A DNA stretch of 64,000 bases from PALSA-1353 sp036267155. GTDB taxonomy: Bacteria; Planctomycetota; Phycisphaerae; Tepidisphaerales; Tepidisphaeraceae. Below the pieces are notes generated by a model that worked only from the letters and a program-made list of their open reading frames with translations, had not been told where the DNA came from and did not search any database. Both the position numbers and the translations under genes were made by a program. This document shows positions 26,126 through 34,541 of this stretch, piece after piece. The DNA lies in NCBI GenBank assembly GCA_036267155.1, contig DATAWP010000025.1, positions 123,096 to 187,095 of the forward strand, given 5' to 3'. The stretch's first letter is position 1. Every line of letters starts with the position of its first letter.

Positions 26126-26647
26126 TTATTTCTTCCGCCGCACAAACTTGATGATGCCGTCAACGGACAGGAAGCCGGGGCCGAAGATCAGGATCAGGAT
26201 GGCCGTCATCAGGAACGGGAAGGAATCATCCTTCAGCAGCACGTCCTGGTTGTCCCAGAAATGGCGGAGCAATTCGTGATAGTGAGGATTCGAAAGGTTC
26301 ACTGAAAAAAAGGCAACGACGAAGTTGCCAATGAGGGGGATGCAAATCAGGCGGGATGCGAAGCCAATAAACAGCAGCGCGCCGCAAACGATTTCGGTGA
26401 CACCCGACAATGCCACGCTGACTTCCGGCAGCGGGACCTGCCAGCCTTTGAACGCGTCCACCGTAGTGTGGAAATGCGTGAGGTGTTCGTAACCGGACAG
26501 GGCGCATTGATATCCAATGTATACGCGAATGAGCAAGAGCAGCGGCGATTGCCATTTATTCGCGAAGCGCGCGAAATGGTCGTAGAAGCCGGTGACGTGA
26601 TTGCCCGATTGTTTTGAAGGAGGCTTGGTAGCGGCGGCGGTGGTCAT
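26126..26647 (-). CDS. DoxX family membrane protein
   Basis: The 173-residue protein has four membrane helices with the DoxX pattern: LLLLIRVYIGYQCALSGYEHL, GVTEIVCGALLFIGFASRL, IGNFVVAFF and FLMTAILILIFGPGFLSVD. Known DoxX proteins take part in quinone or thiosulfate chemistry or form oxidoreductase complexes. No partner is adjacent, so its role is open. The ATG at 26647 has AAAGG upstream and comes after the truD stop; an ATG at 26680 would overlap truD. Confidence 0.82.
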   Translation of the reverse strand: MTTAAATKPPSKQSGNHVTGFYDHFARFANKWQSPLLLLIRVYIGYQCALSGYEHLTHFHTTVDAFKGWQVPLPEVSVALSGVTEIVCGALLFIGFASRLICIPLIGNFVVAFFSVNLSNPHYHELLRHFWDNQDVLLKDDSFPFLMTAILILIFGPGFLSVDGIIKFVRRKK

Positions 26648-26669
26648 GATGGCCTTTCGTTGCGGGGTT

Positions 26670-27902
26670 TCAGCTTCCATCGGATTGTTGTGATTCTACC
26701 TTCATCAATTCTCGAAGGAAAACTGTAGCGAAAGAACCAGCTGGGAGAGTGAAAGCGACGGTAACGTGCGGGCCGTGCTCATCTACGCCCGCGGCAAGCT
26801 CCACGTCGGCGGGGCGGACGCGCAGGGGTCTGCGGGCGCCTTTGACTTTTAATCGGCCTGCAACGCGAAAATCGGCTGCGCGAATCCCGCGCGAGGCGAA
26901 AACCGCCTGCTCGATTTGCAACGCTTCCGATTCGGGATCGGTCATGCGATACCCGATCAGCGGACCCGTGGGACTGATCTCAAATGCATCACAGCGCGGT
27001 TGTTCTGCCGTCACATCCTCCACGCGAAAAACCGCGCCGTTATCCTGTTTCTCGGCCAGATCGCCGCTCAGAAGCTTGTCGAGACTTTGAATTCGCCGGG
27101 CGACGACCGCGTTGAACATTTCCGATTGAAGGGAGGAGATCCAGAGCCGGCGAATGCGTTGATCGACGGCGCGAACGGCGGCCGCGGGGTTTTGCGTCTT
27201 GATCAGCCGCGCCAGGATTCGCCGCTCCATCCCGCTGGAGCGCGGCCAGAGCTTCATCGAACCGGCCAGGTCGTTTCGGTCGAACGCCTCCCGTGCGGCT
27301 CGCTGACGTGGATCGTCCAGGGCGGGATTGGGCGATCCGAGAAGAAGCTTTAGCACCGCCTGATCGTCGCCCCGCAGCAGGGCCGCGCCGAGGAGATGGT
27401 TGTTCCCGCGCCGGCCGAAGCGTTGCTCGCCAAAATAATTGGGCATGCCGCGATCCTGGAGCCTGCGAACCAGCGGCGTGAGTTTCACGACATCGGTCGG
27501 GTTCACATCGCGGATTTTCACGGCGAATCGGTTGCCGCGGAGATGGCCCAGACGCAGCTTATTCCCGTGCCGGGCTGCCCATTGGACCGACATCTTTGGC
27601 AAATGCAGGTCCATGACGGCTGATTCCGTCGTGCCCGCGATGGAGAAAATCTGGCGCGTGATGGCATGAGCGTCTTTGAGGCCCGCATAGCCGACATCGC
27701 GGGGATTGACGTTCAGCGCCTGCGCGACGCGGTCGATGGCGTCGAACGTGGTGATCCCCATCTTCTCGATTTCGCAGTAGACGTGCTCGCCCTGTCCCGA
27801 TGGTTCGTAGAGCGGGATTTCCTGAACGAAGAAATCTTCAGGACGCTGCTTGATCGATCCGCCGATGCCGGAAAGTTCGCCAGTGAGGAACGGAAGGTTC
27901 AT
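26670..27902 (-). CDS. truD: tRNA pseudouridine(13) synthase TruD
   Basis: TruD makes pseudouridine at position 13 of tRNA-Glu and other tRNAs. The 410-residue product has IKQRPEDFFVQEIP near the N-terminus, the catalytic GYAGLKDAHA with Asp77, and MPNYFGEQRFGRRGNNH. It also has the inserted TRUD domain between about 165 and 340. Length is in the family range. DoxX follows 22 bases downstream on the same strand. Confidence 0.93.
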   Translation of the reverse strand: MNLPFLTGELSGIGGSIKQRPEDFFVQEIPLYEPSGQGEHVYCEIEKMGITTFDAIDRVAQALNVNPRDVGYAGLKDAHAITRQIFSIAGTTESAVMDLHLPKMSVQWAARHGNKLRLGHLRGNRFAVKIRDVNPTDVVKLTPLVRRLQDRGMPNYFGEQRFGRRGNNHLLGAALLRGDDQAVLKLLLGSPNPALDDPRQRAAREAFDRNDLAGSMKLWPRSSGMERRILARLIKTQNPAAAVRAVDQRIRRLWISSLQSEMFNAVVARRIQSLDKLLSGDLAEKQDNGAVFRVEDVTAEQPRCDAFEISPTGPLIGYRMTDPESEALQIEQAVFASRGIRAADFRVAGRLKVKGARRPLRVRPADVELAAGVDEHGPHVTVAFTLPAGSFATVFLRELMKVESQQSDGS

Positions 27903-27994
27903 ATATATACGGGCATTGTACGGAGAATCCGCGGCGCTTTCCTCGACGCGCGCCCGATATGGCTTGCACCGAGGCGAAAGATCAGGAGTTTTGC

Positions 27995-28049
27995 CGGTTG
28001 CAGTTTTCGTGACGGCCGGTGATTTCGGCCATCACGAAAAATGCAACCG
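27995..28049. repeat. Long imperfect inverted repeat between truD and the truncated hemoglobin gene
   Basis: The left arm reads CGGTTGCA, one mismatch, TTTTCGTGA, one mismatch, GGCC. The right arm is its complement: GGCC, TCACGAAAA and TGCAACCG with matching mismatches. This gives 21 paired positions around a nine-base loop. It lies in a divergent promoter region, not behind a gene. It shares TGACGGCCG with the dispersed repeats at 16616 and 25972. Confidence 0.7.
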
Positions 28050-28167
28050 ATCATCTTCTTCACTGAGCAAACGCAAAACAGTTGCGGCAAATGAATCGTA
28101 CGAGTATTCCTATGGGCGCGTGCGGCACTTGAATCGGGCGTCGGTATAGGGAAGGAGAGATCAAATA

Positions 28168-28644
28168 ATGGGCAATAACCGGGTTGTTTCGACAGCGGCA
28201 GGCGTGGTTGGATTGCTGAGCGTTCTCGCCGTGGGATTTGGATGTGCGTCTAATGCTCCCAAGCCGCTGTACGATCGCATCGGCGGCGACGCGATGATTC
28301 AGGTGATCGTGGAAGATTTCGTCGGCAAGGCGGCGGGAGATCCCAGGGTCAACTTCACCCGCAAGGGAACGGGCCAGGAATGGGATCCGACTCCCGCGAA
28401 CGTCGGTAAGCTTAAAGAGCATCTCGTGGAATTTTTCGATGCGGCCACGGGCGGCCCTCAGGAATATCGCGGCCGCGACATGCGAAGCGTGCATGCCGGG
28501 ATGCAGATCACCAATGCCCAGTTTGATGCCATCGAAGTGGACCTGCAATCGTCGCTGAACAAGTTCGACGTCCCCGCTCAGGAACGGTCGGAGTTAATGG
28601 CCATCGTCGAGGGAACGCGCAAGGATATCGTTGAGGTGAAGTGA
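28168..28644 (+). CDS. Exported truncated hemoglobin (group 1-like)
   Basis: The 158-residue protein has an N-terminal signal segment (about 1-26, ending GFGC) followed by a truncated globin: LYDRIGGDAMIQVIVEDFV (34-52), a DPRVNFTRKG turn, KEHLVEFFDAATGGP, and MRSVHAGMQIT, where His109 sits at the heme-binding proximal position. Truncated globins bind oxygen or nitric oxide and are usually cytoplasmic, so export is unusual. Cys26 could be a lipid attachment site, but the lipobox is not canonical. A good AAGGAGAG ribosome site precedes the ATG. Confidence 0.82.
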   Translation: MGNNRVVSTAAGVVGLLSVLAVGFGCASNAPKPLYDRIGGDAMIQVIVEDFVGKAAGDPRVNFTRKGTGQEWDPTPANVGKLKEHLVEFFDAATGGPQEYRGRDMRSVHAGMQITNAQFDAIEVDLQSSLNKFDVPAQERSELMAIVEGTRKDIVEVK

Positions 28645-28652
28645 CCGGCCGA

Positions 28653-28892
28653 TTAATGCGGCGGTCTGGGATGCTCGGGATTTTCCAGCACCACGCCGCT
28701 CTTCACCTGCGGCCGTTTTCCGAAAATCGATAGCAGAAGCATTACTACTCCGAATGCCAGCAGGACCAATCCCCACCACAGGTTGATGTTGATGCCGAGC
28801 GAATCCTGCGGCCGAACGGTGCCGAAGATCGTCAGGATCGCCCCGAGAATCGTAAACATCAGGCCGAGCGGAAATCTGAGATCGAGAGCCAT
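28653..28892 (-). CDS. Small two-helix membrane protein next to the symporter
   Basis: The 79-residue product has two hydrophobic helices (GLMFTILGAILTIFGTV and INLWWGLVLLAFGVVMLLLSIF) with a short proline-rich tail. It starts 11 bases after the sodium:solute symporter stop, on the same strand. The pairing suggests an accessory subunit, which is inference from position only. Confidence 0.72.
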   Translation of the reverse strand: MALDLRFPLGLMFTILGAILTIFGTVRPQDSLGININLWWGLVLLAFGVVMLLLSIFGKRPQVKSGVVLENPEHPRPPH

Positions 28893-28903
28893 GATCCGAC
28901 TCC

Positions 28904-30667
28904 TTACCAGAAAATGATGCTAAGTACGACGGTGAGCCCCAGCACGATCGAGCCAAGAACGGCGGGGCGGGCGAAAAAGTGCGCCTCCGGCTCGGTAATT
29001 CTCGGCGTCAATGAATAAACCAGACCGCGAAGGTCTTCATCGCTCTTGGTTCGTTGCGTGAACAGGGAAACGATCAGGGTAACAACGAAGCAAACACAGA
29101 ACGCCCAGGCAGCCGTGACAAAACTCTGGGCCATGCCGGATTGGTAAACCCAAAGCGGGGCGTGATCGCCAAGGAGCCATCCTCCCTTAACGCCATGCGC
29201 TGCGCCCACGGGAAGCGTCAATCCATGATGAGCGGCCGCCGCCAGGGTGCCGCATATCAAGCCGGTGAATGCTCCGTGTCCGGTGGATCGGCGCCAAAAC
29301 ATCCCCAGGGCGAACGTCGCGAACAGCGGGGCGTTCACAAATCCGAACACCAACTGCAAGAGGTCCATGATGTTGTTGAACTGATTTGCGACATACGCCG
29401 CCCCGATGCTGGCCAAAATGCCGAAGATCGTCGCGAACCGGCCGACCAGGAGATAATGCTGTTCGGACTGTCCGGGCCGAATGTAGCTTTCATAGATGTC
29501 GTAAGTCCAGACCGAATTGAATGCGGTGACATTGCCTGCCATTCCGGACATGAATGATGCCATCAACGCCGTCAGGCCGATGCCCAGCATGCCCGTTGGG
29601 AAATAATGTCCCAGAAGTGTCGGCAGCGTCATGTTGTAGTCGATCGCGCCATTCTTCATCGGCAGGTGATAAGCCGCCGGACCGGCAGCGCCCGCATGGG
29701 CTGCGTGAAAGCTCAATCCCGCCGCGATCATGCCGGGCAGAATCACAATGAACGGAAAGATCATCTTCGGAAATGCCGCGATAATCGGCGTGCGCCGCGA
29801 CGCCCCCATGGAATTGGCCGCCATCGCCCGCTGAACCACCAGGAAGTCCGTGCACCAATATCCAAACGACAGCACGAATCCCAGCCCAAAGACAAGGCTG
29901 AACCAATCGACGCCCATCGGATTATCGTGTGGGGAATTCAGGTGTTGATAGAGGGTAGTCAAGGTATGGGGCGGATAGTGATTCGCCAGCGAAAGACCAT
30001 CCAGCCTCTGCATCAGCCCGTGCCAGCCGCCGATGTCCTTCAGTCCCAATAGCGACAGCGGCAGAAAACCAAGCACGATCAGAAAGAACTGCAAGACTTC
30101 GTTGTAAATGGCCGCCGTCAGGCCGCCGAGGAACGTATAGATCAGAACGATCAGCGCTGAAACAATCAGGCTGAGGTTGAAATTCCAACCCAGCAGAATG
30201 TCCAAAAGAGCGGACAACGCGTACATCGAAATGCCCGATGACATGATCGTCATGAACGCAAAGCTGAACGCGTTGAACCCGCGCGTTTTTTCATCGAAGC
30301 GCAGCTTGAGGTATTCCGGCACCGATCGCGCCTTCGAGCCGTAATAAAACGGAATCATAAAGATGCCGAGGAACACCATCGCCGGTATCGCCCCCAGCCA
30401 ATAGAAATGCGTCGTGAGGATCCCGTACTGAGCGCCGCTGGCGCTCATGCCGATCATTTCCTGCGCCCCGAGATTGGCCGAGATGAACGCCAACGCGGCG
30501 ATCCAGGCCGGCACGGATCGGCCGGACAGCAGGAAATCGTCGCCGGTCTTGATGAACCGCTTGATGACCGCGCCGATTCCCAGGACGAACGCGAAATAAA
30601 TAACGAAAATGAGATAGTCGATTTTTCCGAGATTCAGCAGATGGCTGCTATCCGCGAGTATGTGCAC
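28904..30667 (-). CDS. Sodium:solute symporter (SSS family)
   Basis: The 587-residue protein has about fourteen membrane helices and typical SSS features: DDFLLSGRSVPAWIAALAFISANLGAQEMIGMSASG near the N-terminus, GGLTAAIYNEVLQFFLIV, and FNSVWTYDIY. It is most like the sugar-transporting SGLT branch, so sodium-driven uptake of a sugar is a reasonable guess. The start is a GTG with AAAGGA upstream. Confidence 0.88.
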   Translation of the reverse strand: MHILADSSHLLNLGKIDYLIFVIYFAFVLGIGAVIKRFIKTGDDFLLSGRSVPAWIAALAFISANLGAQEMIGMSASGAQYGILTTHFYWLGAIPAMVFLGIFMIPFYYGSKARSVPEYLKLRFDEKTRGFNAFSFAFMTIMSSGISMYALSALLDILLGWNFNLSLIVSALIVLIYTFLGGLTAAIYNEVLQFFLIVLGFLPLSLLGLKDIGGWHGLMQRLDGLSLANHYPPHTLTTLYQHLNSPHDNPMGVDWFSLVFGLGFVLSFGYWCTDFLVVQRAMAANSMGASRRTPIIAAFPKMIFPFIVILPGMIAAGLSFHAAHAGAAGPAAYHLPMKNGAIDYNMTLPTLLGHYFPTGMLGIGLTALMASFMSGMAGNVTAFNSVWTYDIYESYIRPGQSEQHYLLVGRFATIFGILASIGAAYVANQFNNIMDLLQLVFGFVNAPLFATFALGMFWRRSTGHGAFTGLICGTLAAAAHHGLTLPVGAAHGVKGGWLLGDHAPLWVYQSGMAQSFVTAAWAFCVCFVVTLIVSLFTQRTKSDEDLRGLVYSLTPRITEPEAHFFARPAVLGSIVLGLTVVLSIIFW

Positions 30668-30877
30668 CGGGATTTTCCTTTCGCTCCGCTGTCGTTGCGA
30701 TCCATTCCTCCCCGAGGCGAGCCGAGGACAGAATGATGTTGCCTATGAACTGCCCGCGGGGATTATCTCCGGCCACGGCCATCTTTCAAGCAGGACGGAC
30801 CGCCGAGTCCCGCGGATTTTATGCGGACATTGCAGGTTTCTCTTGACCCGTTAGAATCCGCGAAAATCCCGTGACGA

Positions 30878-30961
30878 GGCCTCTTGGCGGAATTGGCAGA
30901 CGCGTTGGACTCAAAATCCAATACTCGAAAGGGTGTATCGGTTCGACTCCGATAGAGGCCA
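30878..30961 (+). tRNA. tRNA-Leu (anticodon CAA)
   Basis: The acceptor GGCCTCT pairs with AGAGGCC at the 3' end, followed by discriminator A. The D-arm is GCG...CGC, the anticodon loop CTCAAAA has CAA in the middle, a long variable arm (TACTCGAAAGGGTGTA) marks a class II tRNA, and the T-arm is ATCGG-TTCGACT-CCGAT. CCA is not encoded. It reads the UUG codon. Confidence 0.96.
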
Positions 30962-30989
30962 TTCATCAATGCTCGTTAATCGATCGGGT

Positions 30990-32135
30990 TCATCCTCCTT
31001 TATAGACCAATAGCGGCCGCACGGTTCGGACGATTTTCACCAAATCACGCTGGGCACGCATGACAGACTGAATGTCCTTGTACGATTTGGGCGATTCTTC
31101 GCGCAGTGCATCGCTGAGGCGGGGATCGAACCAAACGCCCTGCATTTGCCGGCGAAGATCCGTGCGGTTGAATCGCTCGCGTGCGGCGCGTCTGGAAAAA
31201 AGTCGTCCCGCTCCGTGTGCGCTGGACAACAGCGATTCGGCACAACCCCGGCCTTCGACGTGAAAACTGAGCGTTCCCATCGACCCCGGCACGACTCCGG
31301 GCAACCCGCTATCGGCTGGCATCGCACCCTTACGATGAATCAGCAGGGATTGCCCGAAATGCTCTTCGCGGCGCACGTGATTGTGATCGCAGGCAATGGC
31401 CGTTGATTCCAGCGGCTCGACTTTGAAAAGAGCCCGCAGGATTTCGACGACCTGCTGTGCCATCGCCTCACGGTTGGCGCGCGCGAAGCGCCGCGCCCAT
31501 TCGTGATCGTGCAAATAAGCTTGGCCTTCGGATGTTTCGGAATCGATCGCCGCCATTCTGGCGGAATGTATGGTTGTCCCGGCCAGGTGATGTTCTTTCA
31601 CTGCCTGCCCGATGGCGCGCGACCCGCTGTGAATCATCAGCCAAAGGCGGTCGCTTTCATCCGCCTGCATTTCGATGAAATGATTTCCGCCGCCGAGGGT
31701 TCCGAACTGAAGTTTGCCCTCGCCTTCGGCGAGCGATCGCAAGGATGGGCGTGAAAGATCGTTGGGCTTCAACGTTGACGGCAGCGGCAATGTCCGAGTT
31801 CGGTTCCGCCGCTGCGAAGGAATCTTTTGGTCGAGCAAGCGTAGTACGGCGCCGGCATGGCCCGCATCGGGCAGCATGTCGGCCGAGGCGTTGAACGCCA
31901 TCGCCAGCATTCCACAGCCGATGTCGCCGCCAACGGCGGACGGATAGATCAAGCGGCGTGTCGCCATCGCGGTGCCGACACAGACGTCGCCGGCAACGTG
32001 GACATCAGGCATCACCGCGATTTGCACCACATCCTCGGCGCGCCGCACCCGGTCGATTGCCTGCCTGACCGACGTATCCATCGGCATCGCCAGCCATGTT
32101 CTCAACGAAGCGGCAGTTTCGCGTGGTTCACTCAT
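30990..32135 (-). CDS. rtcB: RNA-splicing ligase RtcB family protein
   Basis: RtcB joins RNA 2',3'-cyclic phosphate or 3'-phosphate ends to 5'-hydroxyl ends using GTP and manganese. The 381-residue product has VMPDVHVAGD (41-50), GGDIGCG with Cys74, LGGGNHFIEMQ, LMIHSGSR, and FHVEGRGCAESLLSSAHGAGR, the region holding the guanylylated histidine (HGAGR). It is somewhat shorter than E. coli RtcB. AAGGAGAG lies before the ATG at 32135, which overlaps the end of the upstream RbfA-like gene by eight bases. No archease gene is adjacent. Confidence 0.92.
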   Translation of the reverse strand: MSEPRETAASLRTWLAMPMDTSVRQAIDRVRRAEDVVQIAVMPDVHVAGDVCVGTAMATRRLIYPSAVGGDIGCGMLAMAFNASADMLPDAGHAGAVLRLLDQKIPSQRRNRTRTLPLPSTLKPNDLSRPSLRSLAEGEGKLQFGTLGGGNHFIEMQADESDRLWLMIHSGSRAIGQAVKEHHLAGTTIHSARMAAIDSETSEGQAYLHDHEWARRFARANREAMAQQVVEILRALFKVEPLESTAIACDHNHVRREEHFGQSLLIHRKGAMPADSGLPGVVPGSMGTLSFHVEGRGCAESLLSSAHGAGRLFSRRAARERFNRTDLRRQMQGVWFDPRLSDALREESPKSYKDIQSVMRAQRDLVKIVRTVRPLLVYKGG

Positions 32136-32574
32136 GGCGCTGCTCTCCTTGGAATGATTCCGGCGTCTGTGGAATGGCGGCAAATGAGAGCCCTGGAACC
32201 CGTTTGCGGCTGATAGAGCGCGCGACAATGGCTCGTAGTCTGGCGGATCGTGCATTCAATCGAGCCAGTACATCTAAGGCGGATAGACCCACGGTGGCTG
32301 GCACCGCCACGCATACCAGCAACTGCGAGCCGTTTCCCATGGGCTCAACCGAATCGACATAGACATCGCGTAGAACTTCATCATCGCATTCGCCTGCCAG
32401 CGCTAGCATCAGCGCCCGTCGCACCTGCTGGCAAAGCTGCTGAGTTTTTCGATCCTCGCGAGGATTAAACAATCTTCGTTTGGATCGCTCCTCACCGAGC
32501 AATGCGCGCTCGAACACCACATCGGCCGTCGCGTCGGGCGCGTGGCCTTTCCATTTCTTTCTTTGATGACTCAC
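32128..32574 (-). CDS. RbfA-like protein coupled to rtcB
   Basis: The 148-residue protein has a KH-like pattern like ribosome-binding factor A: RKTQQLCQQVRRALMLAL, DVYVDSVEPM, QLLVCVAVP and LRAIVARSISRKRVPGLSFAAIP. RbfA matures the 16S rRNA 5' end in the small subunit. Here it carries an extra basic N-terminus (SHQRKKWKGH) and overlaps rtcB, so a role in RNA repair is possible. The GTG at 32574 has GGGAG upstream, and a TTG at 32589 would add five residues. Confidence 0.75.
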   Translation of the reverse strand: MSHQRKKWKGHAPDATADVVFERALLGEERSKRRLFNPREDRKTQQLCQQVRRALMLALAGECDDEVLRDVYVDSVEPMGNGSQLLVCVAVPATVGLSALDVLARLNARSARLRAIVARSISRKRVPGLSFAAIPQTPESFQGEQRHE

Positions 32575-32900
32575 AAGAAGCTCCCTCAATCCGCGCGCGG
32601 AAAAGCAAAAACGCTTTGCGCTGCGGAATCAGTTATTCAGGAATAAAAACAGACCTACGCCAATCCAGGCGTGCCCGGATTCGCAAGAGGGAGTTTGATT
32701 TGAATGAGTCGCATGGGACACCTCAATTGGCGGACGCGCAATAACGCCCGCAGTTGTTTATATACCTGAAAAATCGGGTTGAAGCCAGGCCCTTCGCCCA
32801 AAATGGATCGCAAAATCGCTTCTAATCACGTCATCCGCCTATACTTTCCGATCTTGTACCAAGTATTGTTCCAGTCTTATTGGAAGGATGTTGTGCGCGC
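32575..32900. other. Divergent intergenic region, no gene seen
   Basis: Lies between the starts of the RbfA-like gene and the MFS gene. A frame at 32502-32744 is open but shows no protein-like pattern and overlaps the RbfA-like gene. I see no clear RNA structure. Confidence 0.4.
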
Positions 32901-34541
32901 ATGAGTAGGTGTGAGGAGGAGTGTCTTGAGCCCGCCGATGAATTGAGCGCGTCTGTGGAGACCTCGGAAACGGACAAGACGCCGATGGCCGTGGACATGG
33001 TTCCGCCGTCGCCGGTGCAGATCGCCGAGGCCCGCAAAACCGGGCCAAGGATGGATCGGCGGTGGGTGACCGCTGCGCTCATGCTCGTCATGGTGCTGGC
33101 GTCGATGGAGCAGACCGTCACCAGCACCGCCATGCCGACCATCATCGGATCGTTGCACGGGCTGGAGCATTATTCCTGGGTGGCATCCATTTATCTGCTC
33201 GCCTGCACGGTCAGTATGCCGTTGTACGGCCGGCTCGCCGATGCGCTGGGCCGCAAGCGCGTGATCCTGTTTGCCATTGCCCTGTTCGCGCTGAGTTCGA
33301 TGTTGGCATCGACCGCGCGGACCATGCCGCAACTGATCGCCTATCGCGGACTTCAGGGATTGGGCGCCGGCGGCATCATGCCGGTGGTGCTGACGATCCT
33401 CGGCGATATTTTTACCCTCGAAGAGCGCGCGCAAATCCAGGGCCTGTTCAGCGCGGTGTGGGGCACCGCTTCTCTGGCCGGTCCGGCGCTGGGGTGGTTT
33501 CTGATCGCCACGCTGGGCTGGAAATCGATTTTCTTCGTGAATCTTCCCTTTGGCTTGCTCGGCATGATCGTGCTGATGCGATATTACCACGACCAGGAAA
33601 AACCGCGCTCGGTGCATCTGGATCTGCCGGGGATTTTTTCACTCGCGGTGGCGTGCACGGCGCTGCTGACATTGCTCTCGCGCCTCGGGCCCGGCGGCTG
33701 GCCGTGGCATGTCTCCGCGATTCTCGCAGCCGTGGCGATCGCATCAGCCATCTTTTTCACGCTCAACGAACGCGACTCGGCCAACCCCGTCATGCCCGTC
33801 GATCTGCTGATGAACCTTTCGATCGGTCCATCATTGCTTGGAAGTTTTCTGCTCGGCATCGGATTCCTGAGCCTCGACACCTTCGTGCCCCTTTACGTCC
33901 AGGGCGTGCGCGGCGGGGGCCCCGGCGCGGCCGCGTGGGTGGTGACGCCCGTCATGCTCACCTGGGCGCTCTCCGGCATCATCGCCGCTCCTCTGGTCGT
34001 CCGGTGGGGATTCCGAAATACTTCCATGCTCGGGTCGGCCCTCATCGTTGTCGGCTTCAGCGGGCTGCTGCTCTGCACCGCCGTCGGCGCGTCGAAGCAC
34101 GTCCTGGCTGCGGTGCTGGCGCTCACCGGATTGGGATTCGGCCCGTCATCCATGAGTTTTCTGCTTTCCGCGCAGAACGCCGTGAGTTGGCAACGCCGCG
34201 GAATCGTGACCAGCAGCGTTCAGTTCTTCCGCACCATCGGCGGATCAATGGGCATCGGCATCCTGGGCGCTGTCTTCAACATCATCACCCAGCCGAAACT
34301 CCGCGGCCTGGAATCCTCCGGCGTCACCCCCGCGGCCCTGCTCGATCCCCACCTCCGCACCCAGCTTTCCGCGTCGATTCTGAAATCCGCGGGATGGATG
34401 ATCGAAAGCGGCTTGCATTGGGTCTTCATCGGAATGCTCGGCGTGGCGATCCTGCAATTGATCGTCTCCCGCTGGATGCCCCTGCACAGCGTGGATCATG
34501 TCCCCAGCAAATCCGAAATGGCCGAGGCGATGGTGGGGTGA
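32901..34541 (+). CDS. MFS drug exporter, DHA2 (EmrB/QacA-like) family
   Basis: The 546-residue protein has 14 predicted membrane helices. It carries the DHA2 signatures: an LDxTVxNxALP-like segment (SMEQTVTSTAMPTI), GRLADALGRKRVIL (motif A), and YRGLQGLGAGGIMPVVLTILGD (motif C region). The first ~45 residues are acidic and soluble. Family members export drugs and other lipophilic compounds in exchange for protons. No regulator gene or membrane-fusion partner is adjacent. The ATG at 32901 is preferred; a TTG at 32880 lies in frame upstream. Confidence 0.88.
   Translation: MSRCEEECLEPADELSASVETSETDKTPMAVDMVPPSPVQIAEARKTGPRMDRRWVTAALMLVMVLASMEQTVTSTAMPTIIGSLHGLEHYSWVASIYLLACTVSMPLYGRLADALGRKRVILFAIALFALSSMLASTARTMPQLIAYRGLQGLGAGGIMPVVLTILGDIFTLEERAQIQGLFSAVWGTASLAGPALGWFLIATLGWKSIFFVNLPFGLLGMIVLMRYYHDQEKPRSVHLDLPGIFSLAVACTALLTLLSRLGPGGWPWHVSAILAAVAIASAIFFTLNERDSANPVMPVDLLMNLSIGPSLLGSFLLGIGFLSLDTFVPLYVQGVRGGGPGAAAWVVTPVMLTWALSGIIAAPLVVRWGFRNTSMLGSALIVVGFSGLLLCTAVGASKHVLAAVLALTGLGFGPSSMSFLLSAQNAVSWQRRGIVTSSVQFFRTIGGSMGIGILGAVFNIITQPKLRGLESSGVTPAALLDPHLRTQLSASILKSAGWMIESGLHWVFIGMLGVAILQLIVSRWMPLHSVDHVPSKSEMAEAMVG

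Noticed and set aside
27995..28049. Terminator for truD or the hemoglobin gene
   Set aside because: It lies upstream of both genes, not downstream of either.
30878..32135. Functional link between tRNA-Leu and rtcB
   Set aside because: The genes are convergent and the tRNA has no intron, so adjacency alone is no evidence.
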